Source of the DNA: Sulfurovum sp.
GTDB taxonomy: Bacteria > Campylobacterota > Campylobacteria > Campylobacterales > Sulfurovaceae
DNA length: 5,094 nucleotides
Direction: 5' to 3'
NCBI GenBank assembly: GCA_027083995.1
Contig: JALWME010000079.1
Coordinates: forward strand, 1-5,094
In this document: piece after piece, positions 1 through 5,094 of the stretch
Numbering within the stretch: the stretch's first letter is position 1
Layout of the letters: every line of letters begins with the position of its first letter
Position numbers and translations under genes: made by a program
The notes under the pieces: model-generated
What the model saw: the letters and a program-made list of their open reading frames with translations, nothing else
What the model was told of the DNA's origin: nothing
The model's database searches: none

Positions 1-2
1 AA

Positions 3-137
3 GATTTGATGATGATAGACATTGGACACTATGAATCTGAGAAGTTTTTTGCCCAGATACTTTGGGAGGAATTGAAAGTTTTACCTATTTTGGCTATAAT
101 TGCGAATTCTAAAAACCCATTTCATACTGATTTATGA
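3..137 (+). CDS. Nif3/YbgI-family dinuclear metal-binding protein, C-terminal fragment
   Basis: This is the last 44 codons of a gene whose start lies before the window; the reading frame begins at base 3 and ends at TGA 135-137. The fragment begins DLMMIDIGHYESEKF. The D-x-G-H-Y-x-x-E pattern is the C-terminal signature of the Nif3/YbgI (DUF34) family. Its His and the Glu four residues later (fragment residues 9 and 13) correspond to ligands of the dinuclear metal site in that family. The NPF near the end also fits the family C-terminus. The biochemical role of Nif3-like proteins is poorly defined; a metal-dependent hydrolase role has been proposed. From memory, a Nif3-like gene also sits directly upstream of the zinc-ribbon gene in C. 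jejuni and H. pylori, which supports the call. The assignment rests on a short motif plus context. Confidence 0.82.
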   Translation, partial: DLMMIDIGHYESEKFFAQILWEELKVLPILAIIANSKNPFHTDL

Positions 138-144
138 TGAAGCA

Positions 145-170
145 GTTAAAATGAGGTTAAAATTTATACT
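145..170 (+). promoter_or_regulatory. Possible promoter with 11-bp-spaced repeats before the zinc-ribbon gene
   Basis: The 57-bp gap after the Nif3-like gene contains GTTAAAAT twice, at 145-152 and 156-163, with starts exactly 11 bp apart. TATACT follows at 165-170, one mismatch from a TATAAT -10 box. There is no recognisable -35 box. Vegetative promoters in Campylobacterota typically lack a conserved -35 and instead use AT-rich sequence repeating at about one helical turn, so the arrangement is plausible. Transcription would start near 176-178, leaving a leader of under 20 nt. In AT-rich DNA a five-of-six -10 match is common, so confidence is low; the gene may simply be co-transcribed with its upstream neighbour. 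Confidence 0.3.
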
Positions 171-194
171 TGTTAGACCCTCAAAGGACACAGA

Positions 195-914
195 TTGAAC
201 AAACACTTAAATGAGCTTATTGAGCTATCACAAAACGACTTAGCCATAGACAGCTATAACCCACAATTAGAAGCTGCAAACAAAAAAGTAACAAAAATAC
301 AAAAGAAAATCAATGCTGCACAAGCAGAGTTTGATACATTAACCTCAGAGATAGCAGAGAATGAAGTAAAAGTTAAAAGTTTTGATGAGCAACTTATTTT
401 ACTCAATGAACAACTTGCATTAAATAGTAAAAAATTAAAAGAAATAACAACAGATAAAGAGATGAAAGCACTCTCTTTGGAAGAAGATATTGCTAAAGAG
501 AAGATGACTTTTGCCAATGAAGAGATAGAGAGACTTCAAGGGATCAATGCAGTAAAAACAGAACTTTTAACAGAAGTAAAAGAAAAAGTTGATGCTTTAA
601 CTGCAGAATTTGAAACAGTAGACAAAGAGGTTGCCTCAGAAATAGCAGAGATAGAAAAAAGCAAAGGTGTGCTTTTCAAAAAAAGAGAAGAACTCAGTAG
701 GAACCTTGAGCAAAAAGTCCTTGCATTTTATGAAAAAATCCGTATCTGGGCGGGCAATACTGCTGTTGTTCCTGTGAAAAAGCAAGCTTGTTATGGGTGC
801 TATATGAAGCTTAATGACAAAACATATTCTGAAGTAATTAAAGCTGATGAAATTTGTAATTGTCCTCACTGTGGACGTATCTTATATATTGAGCCTATCA
901 CAGAAGAAGTATAA
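195..914 (+). CDS. Coiled-coil and C4 zinc-ribbon protein, HP0958 (FlgZ)-like
   Basis: This 239-residue protein has a long charged N-terminal region (about residues 24-180) rich in Glu, Lys and Leu with heptad-like spacing, as expected of an antiparallel coiled coil. A C-terminal zinc ribbon follows, with CYGC at 199-202 and CPHC at 223-226; an extra Cys sits at 221. A well-conserved linker (KVLAFYEKIRIWAG, 174-187) precedes the ribbon. Architecture, length and gene context match H. pylori HP0958, which is reported to stabilise the flagellar sigma factor RpoN and to bind flaA mRNA. Whether this orthologue acts on flagellar genes is inference, because relatives occur in non-motile bacteria. 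The start is TTG: AAAGGA at 183-188 lies 6 nt upstream, an in-frame stop lies at 174-176, and no ATG or GTG exists between that stop and the TTG. waaA begins 10 nt after the stop codon, so co-transcription is likely. Confidence 0.88.
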   Translation: MNKHLNELIELSQNDLAIDSYNPQLEAANKKVTKIQKKINAAQAEFDTLTSEIAENEVKVKSFDEQLILLNEQLALNSKKLKEITTDKEMKALSLEEDIAKEKMTFANEEIERLQGINAVKTELLTEVKEKVDALTAEFETVDKEVASEIAEIEKSKGVLFKKREELSRNLEQKVLAFYEKIRIWAGNTAVVPVKKQACYGCYMKLNDKTYSEVIKADEICNCPHCGRILYIEPITEEV

Positions 915-924
915 GTGATACATT

Positions 925-2094
925 ATGGAGAAAACATTCTTTTTTCTCTATAGTCTTTTCACTTTTTTTGTTTATATTCTTGTACTCCCTTTTTTGGTAT
1001 TATTTTCTTTTAAGTCCAAATATAGACAGTCAATTCCTGCAAGATTTTTTTTGTGGAAAAACAAATCTTTAAAGCCTGATGGCATTTGGTTTCACTCCTG
1101 TTCTTTTGGTGAAGCAAAAGCTATATATCCTATAGTTACAGCATTGCCACAGAAGCGTTTACGAATGAGTACAACTACACAAACAGGGTTTGAAGAGATA
1201 AGTACCTATACTAAACAGAGTAGATATTTGCCTTTTGAGCCATTGCTCTTTTGGTGGCTGAAACCCCAAAAGGCATTGGTAGTGATGGAGGCTGAATTTT
1301 GGTATCTTCTTTTTGCTTTGGGCAGGAGAAGAGGAGCAAAAACATTACTTATCAATGCACGTATGTCTGACAGGTCATTTTATAAATATCAACGTATGGG
1401 ATGGCTCTATAGACATATATTTAAATACATAGATGAAGTATATGCACAAACACAAAAAGATAAAGAACGTTTAGAGTCTTTAGGGGCTACCAATGTACTA
1501 GTGACGGGAAATATTAAACTTGCACAGTTGCCAGCCCCTACAAGAGAGCTTGTAAAGCCAAAAGAGATACTGGTTTGTGCTGCATCTACACATGAGGGGG
1601 AAGAGCGTAATATCCTCGATGCCTTTGCAGCGTTTAGGAAACAAGAATCTAAAGCTAGACTGATCATGGCACCACGGCATCCTGAGCGTTTTGCCAAAGT
1701 AGAAAAAATGGTATACAAATTTGCAAAAAAGAAAAAGTTTACTATCCAAAAATATTCACAAAACAAGAGTATGGAAAATGATATTATATTTTTGGATGTT
1801 TTGGGTGAATTGGTAAATATATATGCTATTTCTGATATTGTTATTTTAGGCGGTGCTTTTGTTCCTGTAGGTGGACATAATGCGGCTGAAGCTGCACAGT
1901 TTGGCTGTAAGATTATCACGGGGAAACATTACTTCAACCAAAGAGATATTTTTGAAGCTATAGAGGGCATAGCAGTAGTAGAAGCATCCAATCTTTCAAG
2001 AAGACTTATGCAACATGGTTTACTAAAACCCACAAAGATAAAACTTAAGACCAACATCTCTGCTGTTGTTGAGAGTTTAAAGAAGGAACTATAA
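925..2094 (+). CDS. waaA: 3-deoxy-D-manno-octulosonic acid (Kdo) transferase
   Basis: WaaA (KdtA) transfers Kdo from CMP-Kdo to the lipid A precursor at the inner face of the cytoplasmic membrane, the first step of LPS inner-core assembly. The 389-residue length is normal for Campylobacterota and slightly short of the 425 residues in E. coli. Residues 5-28 form a hydrophobic membrane anchor. Family landmarks follow in order: HSCSFGE (57-63) with the catalytic-type Glu63, MEAEFW (121-126) with the second conserved acidic site, GNIK (195-198), STHEGEE (221-227), PRHPERF (250-256), DVLGEL (291-296) and GG-AFVPVGGHN (309-319), typical of a GT-B glycosyltransferase (GT30). The ATG is the first possible start after an in-frame TGA at 916-918; its Shine-Dalgarno sequence is weak, so translation may depend on coupling to the gene 10 nt upstream. 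Its stop abuts the next start. Whether it adds one Kdo or two cannot be read from sequence. Confidence 0.95.
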   Translation: MEKTFFFLYSLFTFFVYILVLPFLVLFSFKSKYRQSIPARFFLWKNKSLKPDGIWFHSCSFGEAKAIYPIVTALPQKRLRMSTTTQTGFEEISTYTKQSRYLPFEPLLFWWLKPQKALVVMEAEFWYLLFALGRRRGAKTLLINARMSDRSFYKYQRMGWLYRHIFKYIDEVYAQTQKDKERLESLGATNVLVTGNIKLAQLPAPTRELVKPKEILVCAASTHEGEERNILDAFAAFRKQESKARLIMAPRHPERFAKVEKMVYKFAKKKKFTIQKYSQNKSMENDIIFLDVLGELVNIYAISDIVILGGAFVPVGGHNAAEAAQFGCKIITGKHYFNQRDIFEAIEGIAVVEASNLSRRLMQHGLLKPTKIKLKTNISAVVESLKKEL

Positions 2095-2832
2095 ATGGCA
2101 ACAGAAAAAGCATATAAAATACTTGCACTTCAAAAAGGTATTTCAAATAAAAAAGCAAAAGAACTCATAGACAGAGGACTTGTATATGTAGAAGACAAAA
2201 AAGTCAAAATTGCACGTGCTGATATACATACAGAGACTTTTTTTCGTGTAGAGTATCCAGCTGAAATAGAGATACTCTACCAAGATGAAGATATCATTGC
2301 TATCAACAAACCTGCTCAGGTAGATAGTTATGACATACAAGATGCCTGTGAAGGTGCTGTGTTGCTTCATAGACTCGATCGTGATACTTCTGGTGTATTA
2401 TTGTTAGGGAAAAATGATGCTTTTGTAGATAGAGCCATCAAAGCGTTTAAGTTACGTAAGGTTCAGAAGCATTATGTTGCATGGATAGAGGGTGTACTGT
2501 ATGAAAAAGTAGAGATAAATGAGCCTATTTTTACTGTAAAAAAAGGTAAAGCTTTTTCTCTTATAGATCCTTTGCGTGGTAAACCTGCACATACCATAGT
2601 CAAGCCTGAAGAGCTACAGGGTAAAAAGTCTAAAGTACATATAGAGATTAGTACTGGACGTACACACCAAATACGTGTACACCTTGCACATATAGGTCAT
2701 CCTATAGTAGGTGATGAACAGTATGGAAGTCGTACGCAAGCAAAGCGTGTATTGCTCCACTCTGCGAAGATAAAGATACTTGATTATGAATTTAATGCCA
2801 AAGAGCCAAAAGAGATAGCTCAGTACAAATAG
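2095..2832 (+). CDS. RluA-family pseudouridine synthase with N-terminal S4 domain
   Basis: This enzyme would isomerise specific uridines in RNA to pseudouridine. Residues 1-50 resemble an S4 RNA-binding domain (the SNKKAKELIDRGLVYV region). The catalytic domain carries HRLDRDTSG at 92-100, in which Asp95 is the expected nucleophile. KHYVAWIEG at 125-133 supplies the family's conserved Tyr (127), and GRTHQIRVHL at 188-197 followed by GDEQYG at 206-211 completes the RluA/RluC/RluD signature. At 245 residues it is shorter than E. coli RluD (326). The target, 23S rRNA or tRNA, cannot be assigned, so no symbol is given. The ATG directly follows the waaA stop with zero spacing; AAGGA at 2083-2087, inside the waaA end, lies 7 nt upstream, a translational-coupling arrangement. 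From memory, C. jejuni Cj0708 occupies the same place in its cluster. Confidence 0.93.
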   Translation: MATEKAYKILALQKGISNKKAKELIDRGLVYVEDKKVKIARADIHTETFFRVEYPAEIEILYQDEDIIAINKPAQVDSYDIQDACEGAVLLHRLDRDTSGVLLLGKNDAFVDRAIKAFKLRKVQKHYVAWIEGVLYEKVEINEPIFTVKKGKAFSLIDPLRGKPAHTIVKPEELQGKKSKVHIEISTGRTHQIRVHLAHIGHPIVGDEQYGSRTQAKRVLLHSAKIKILDYEFNAKEPKEIAQYK

Positions 2833-2849
2833 GGTAAAATCGTTCTAAT

Positions 2850-2855
2850 TATAAT
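2850..2855 (+). promoter_or_regulatory. Candidate -10 box upstream of ffh
   Basis: A perfect TATAAT lies in the 43-bp gap between the pseudouridine synthase gene and ffh. Transcription would begin near 2861-2863, giving a very short leader that still includes the ffh Shine-Dalgarno sequence. The hexamer 17 bp upstream is AT-rich with no TTGACA match, which is usual for Campylobacterota. The box is well placed for extra ffh transcription from inside the operon, but a chance hexamer in AT-rich DNA is possible. Confidence 0.5.
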
Positions 2856-2863
2856 GAATATAT

Positions 2864-2869
2864 AGAGGT
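2864..2869 (+). promoter_or_regulatory. ffh ribosome binding site
   Basis: AGAGGT ends 6 nt before the ffh ATG at 2876. It is a good anti-Shine-Dalgarno match at normal spacing and fixes the start codon. Confidence 0.7.
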
Positions 2870-2875
2870 AATAGT

Positions 2876-4234
2876 ATGTTAGATACGTTAACAGACAGTT
2901 TTAAAAATGCCATAGGCAAGATACGTTTTCATGATGATGAAAAAGCACTTAAAAAAGCAACAACAGAACTTAAAAAATCACTGCTAAAGGCAGATGTGCA
3001 TCATAAAGTCGTCAAAGACCTTATCACCACCGTAGAGATAGAGACAAAGAAATATGGTGTAGGGAAAGATAATTTTCTTAAAGCACTACAGGACAAACTC
3101 ACGGATATACTTACCATAGAAGGAGCCCCTAAAGGTTTTACTTTTGTATCTAAGCCACCTACAGTGGTGATGATGATAGGTTTGCAAGGCTCGGGTAAAA
3201 CAACTACTACGGGTAAATTAGCCTATTTTTTAAAAGAACAAAAAAAGAAAAAAGTACTTGTGGTCGCTGCTGATTTACAAAGATTAGCAGCCGTTGAACA
3301 GCTAAAGCAAATTACTGCCCAGATAGATATAGATTTATATTATGATGAAGGTGCAACACCCACACAGACAGTAGAAGATGGACTTTATAAAGCCCAAAAA
3401 GAACTTTATGATGTGGTACTTATAGATACGGCAGGTCGTCTTGCCATTGATGATGAACTTATGGAAGAACTGGCAAACGTCAAGCAGGCATGCAACCCTG
3501 ATGAACTTTTCTATGTAGCTGACGCAATGACTGGTCAAGATGCAGTAAGAACAGCACAAACTTTCAAAGATAAGATAGGTATCACAGGTGTCGTACTTTC
3601 TAAATTTGATGGTGATGGTAAAGGTGGTGTAGCCTTAGGGCTAACACAGCAAGTAGGCGTACCACTTCGTTTTATTGGTAATGGTGAAAAGATGCCTGAT
3701 CTGGAACAGTTTATTGCAGACAGGATAGTAGGGCGTCTGATGGGTGCTGGAGATGTAGAAGGACTGGCTGAGAGAGCAGCAGCTACCATAGACCCAAAAG
3801 AAGCTAAAAGAATGACCCAAAAGATTAAAAAAGGGCAGTTTAATTTTAATGACTTTTTAGCTCAAATGGAGCAAATGAAAAAACTAGGGAGCATGAAATC
3901 TATCATGGGAATGATCCCAGGTATGGGCAATATGGCAAAACAGATTGGTGATATGGATTTGGAAAACTCTGATGAAATTAAACAAATAAAAGCCTTGGTT
4001 TCATCTATGACACCAAAAGAGAGAGAAAATCCAGATTTACTTAACAATACACGAAAACGCCGCTTGGCAGCGGGTGCGGGACTTGACCCTATGCATGTAA
4101 ACCGTGTGCTAAAGCAGTTTAAAAATGCAGCAAAGATGGCAAAAAAAATGTCTACCAAAGGTGGTATGAAAGAGATGCAGAAGATGATGCAGCAGATGCA
4201 GGGTGGTGGAAGCATACCCAATATCCCACGTTAA
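2876..4234 (+). CDS. ffh: Signal recognition particle protein Ffh (SRP54 GTPase)
   Basis: Ffh binds signal sequences on nascent chains together with 4.5S RNA and docks with FtsY to deliver ribosomes to the membrane translocon. The 452-residue length is normal. The helical N domain spans about residues 1-85. The G domain (about 90-295) has the P-loop GLQGSGKTT (102-110), the G2-region DLQRLAAVEQL (133-143), DTAGR (184-188), a G4 motif SKFD (242-245) followed by GDGKGG, and GNGE (268-271). The methionine-rich M domain (about 300-452) contains the finger-loop region around 330-352, the RNA-binding helix TRKRRLAAGAG (392-402), and a tail with repeated Met and Gln. Several motif positions differ from the E. 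coli consensus: Leu137 for Pro, Ser242 for Thr, and Ala401 for Ser. I believe at least some of these are typical of Campylobacterota. It ends the conserved cluster; rpsP, which follows in C. jejuni, is absent here. Confidence 0.98.
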   Translation: MLDTLTDSFKNAIGKIRFHDDEKALKKATTELKKSLLKADVHHKVVKDLITTVEIETKKYGVGKDNFLKALQDKLTDILTIEGAPKGFTFVSKPPTVVMMIGLQGSGKTTTTGKLAYFLKEQKKKKVLVVAADLQRLAAVEQLKQITAQIDIDLYYDEGATPTQTVEDGLYKAQKELYDVVLIDTAGRLAIDDELMEELANVKQACNPDELFYVADAMTGQDAVRTAQTFKDKIGITGVVLSKFDGDGKGGVALGLTQQVGVPLRFIGNGEKMPDLEQFIADRIVGRLMGAGDVEGLAERAAATIDPKEAKRMTQKIKKGQFNFNDFLAQMEQMKKLGSMKSIMGMIPGMGNMAKQIGDMDLENSDEIKQIKALVSSMTPKERENPDLLNNTRKRRLAAGAGLDPMHVNRVLKQFKNAAKMAKKMSTKGGMKEMQKMMQQMQGGGSIPNIPR

Positions 4235-4275
4235 TCAATTATCGATTTAGAGAAATGTATATATACTAATATTTC

Positions 4276-4289
4276 AATGAATATTCATT
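4276..4289. promoter_or_regulatory. Perfect 14-bp palindrome, candidate operator
   Basis: AATGAATATTCATT reads identically on both strands over all 14 bases, and the flanking bases do not extend the symmetry. It lies 41 bp after the ffh stop and about 65 bp before the downstream -10 candidate. A dimeric regulator binding DNA with twofold symmetry would recognise such a site. It is too AT-rich and too short, with no loop or T-run, to act as an intrinsic terminator. No specific regulator can be named from the sequence. Confidence 0.45.
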
Positions 4290-4315
4290 AGGTAATACTT
4301 AGGTAATACTTAAGT
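4288..4315 (+). repeat. 11-bp tandem direct repeat, candidate response-regulator site
   Basis: TTAGGTAATAC occurs at 4288-4298 and again at 4299-4309 with no gap or mismatch. A degenerate third copy starts at 4310 (TTAAGT). The unit length is about one helical turn, so each copy presents the same DNA face. OmpR/PhoB-family response regulators typically bind head-to-tail repeats of this length. The array ends 3 bp before the candidate -35 box, a normal place for an activator. It also contains the 8-bp palindrome ACTTAAGT at 4308-4315. The repeat is certain; its role is inference. Confidence 0.6.
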
Positions 4316-4318
4316 AGT

Positions 4319-4347
4319 TTTACGCTAACATTCTGGCTATTTTTAAT
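4319..4347 (+). promoter_or_regulatory. Candidate promoter of the propeller lipoprotein gene
   Basis: TTTACG at 4319-4324 matches four of six TTGACA positions. A 17-bp spacer separates it from TTTAAT at 4342-4347, which matches five of six TATAAT positions. Transcription would start near 4353-4355, leaving a leader of about 17-19 nt that includes the ribosome binding site. An imperfect promoter directly behind a tandem repeat array fits activator-dependent expression. TAGAAT at 4354-4359 is a rival -10 but would start transcription almost at the ribosome binding site. Confidence 0.4.
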
Positions 4348-4362
4348 AAAGTTTAGAATGAT

Positions 4363-4366
4363 GGAG
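4363..4366 (+). promoter_or_regulatory. Ribosome binding site that decides the lipoprotein start
   Basis: GGAG ends 2 nt before the ATG at 4369 and 5 nt before the in-frame ATG at 4372. The second spacing is functional and the first is too tight, so 4372 is preferred. Confidence 0.6.
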
Positions 4367-4371
4367 AGATG

Positions 4372-5094
4372 ATGAATAAGTATAGTATATGGATATTTAT
4401 GTTAATTGCAGTTTTTTTATCTGCATGTGGCAAGAATCAAAAGAGTAATGAATCAAATATATCTAAAGTAAAAACAAAAGCTTTTTTTGGTGATAGGGAA
4501 AATAATCGTGTCGTAGTTATAGATGTAGAGAACATGAAGCTTGAAAAAGAGATACCAACTGGACATCTTATAACGTATACCGCAGATAAAGTTTACAATT
4601 ATCCTAAAGTTTATGTGGTTAATCGTGGTAGTGATGCTTTAGATGTTGTAGACATAAAATCTCTTGAGTTAACGCATACGATAGAACTTCCACACTTTCC
4701 TAGAAGTTCTGAAAGTATGAATAAAAAATTGATGTTAAATGAAACTTCTGGTATGGATAAGCCTATGGCAAGTATCATAGATATACAAAAAGATGAAGTG
4801 ATTAAAACGGTAGGGGAAAACAAAAAAGTTGATGTTGAAAATAATCCAAACTATGGAGGAACACATGCTACAGGACATCCTTTTTGGCTTGATACAAATC
4901 ACTTTGTACTTTTAGATAGATATAGCCGTAAAATTATTACGTATTATGTTGAAAAAAAAGAATCAGAGTGGACTGTAACAAAACTAAATGAGTTGAATAC
5001 AACTACTTCGGTACACCAAATTATACCAAGTAAAGGCAATTTTAAAGGTGAAAAAAATACTTTCTATGCTACTGCAGAAGGTGCAAAAGATATA
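4372..5094 (+). CDS. Predicted YVTN-type beta-propeller lipoprotein, N-terminal part
   Basis: An open frame of 241 codons runs off the end of the window. The first 19 residues form a lipoprotein signal: a Lys near the N-terminus, a hydrophobic stretch (6-16), then the lipobox LSAC with Cys19 as the predicted lipidation site. The mature protein should therefore be anchored to the membrane on the periplasmic or outer side. Residues 20-36 are a polar linker. Three blade-like repeats follow, with VID at 49-51, VVD at 92-94 and IID at 135-137, exactly 43 residues apart. Each is followed by the small turn and 'T/E-I' strand typical of YVTN/YncE-like propellers. A further region has THATGHPFW (164-172) and LLDRYSRKI (180-188). 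I do not recognise a characterised family, and no catalytic function is evident; binding or scaffold roles are possible. ATG 4369 is an alternative start. The gene appears to be transcribed separately from ffh. Confidence 0.8.
   Translation, partial: MNKYSIWIFMLIAVFLSACGKNQKSNESNISKVKTKAFFGDRENNRVVVIDVENMKLEKEIPTGHLITYTADKVYNYPKVYVVNRGSDALDVVDIKSLELTHTIELPHFPRSSESMNKKLMLNETSGMDKPMASIIDIQKDEVIKTVGENKKVDVENNPNYGGTHATGHPFWLDTNHFVLLDRYSRKIITYYVEKKESEWTVTKLNELNTTTSVHQIIPSKGNFKGEKNTFYATAEGAKDI

Noticed and set aside
151..198. Short frame ATG to TGA (15 codons) whose stop overlaps the TTG start of the zinc-ribbon gene, resembling a coupled leader peptide.
   Set aside because: It has no clear Shine-Dalgarno sequence and no notable residue pattern, and it lies across the promoter candidate. 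A chance frame is more likely.
1407..1919. Open frame of 170 codons on the minus strand inside waaA.
   Set aside because: It is antisense to a strongly supported gene, and its Ser-, Phe- and Ile-rich product looks like the complement of AT-rich coding DNA rather than a real protein.
3862..4221. Open frame of 119 codons on the minus strand inside the ffh M domain.
   Set aside because: Its hydrophobic, Cys/Phe/Ile-rich translation is the antisense of the Met- and Lys-rich M domain; no independent start signal or homology is visible.
4235..4275. Possible intrinsic terminator after ffh.
   Set aside because: Only a very weak AT inverted repeat (AATCA/CGATT) is present, with no GC stem and no T-run. 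Termination may be Rho-dependent or absent.
4334..4350. TGGC at 4334-4337 as the -24 element of a sigma-54 promoter, tempting given the HP0958-like gene upstream.
   Set aside because: The required TTGC-type -12 element is missing at the correct distance; the sequence there is AATA.
4369..4371. ATG one codon upstream as the lipoprotein start.
   Set aside because: GGAG would be only 2 nt away; the ATG at 4372 has better spacing and gives the same signal peptide.

Overview
This window reads as a stretch of a Campylobacterota (epsilonproteobacterial) chromosome. The DNA is AT-rich and every gene is on the + strand. The first five genes follow the order Nif3-like protein, coiled-coil/zinc-ribbon protein, waaA, RluA-type pseudouridine synthase, ffh. 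From memory, the same order occurs in Campylobacter jejuni (Cj0705-Cj0709), and most of it in Helicobacter pylori (HP0959-HP0956). The protein sequences would fit a free-living sulfur- or hydrogen-oxidising lineage such as Sulfurovum or Sulfurimonas, but the genus cannot be fixed from the sequence alone.

Layout. Positions 3-137 hold the last 44 codons of a Nif3/YbgI-family metal protein. A 57-bp gap with a possible promoter leads to a zinc-ribbon protein with a long coiled coil, which starts with TTG (195-914). Ten bases later comes waaA, the Kdo transferase of lipid A/LPS core assembly (925-2094). Its stop codon directly abuts the ATG of an S4-domain RluA-family pseudouridine synthase (2095-2832). 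A 43-bp gap with a perfect TATAAT box precedes ffh, the protein subunit of the signal recognition particle (2876-4234). A 137-bp intergenic region follows. It is rich in apparent control sequence: a perfect 14-bp palindrome, then an 11-bp tandem direct repeat, then a plausible promoter. The window ends inside a predicted lipoprotein with YVTN-type beta-propeller repeats (4372 to past the end).

How the genes work together. The first five are housekeeping genes with tight spacing and probable co-transcription. They touch envelope biogenesis (waaA), RNA modification (the pseudouridine synthase), membrane protein targeting (ffh), and possibly control of flagellar gene expression (the zinc-ribbon protein, by analogy with H. 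pylori HP0958). The lipoprotein looks like a separately regulated unit. It lies where the rpsP-rimM-trmD-rplS ribosomal cluster follows ffh in C. jejuni.

Nothing here is a clear new defence or mobile system. The most useful leads are the structured operator-like region at 4276-4347, the uncharacterised propeller lipoprotein it appears to control, and the departures of this Ffh from the textbook GTPase and RNA-binding motifs.
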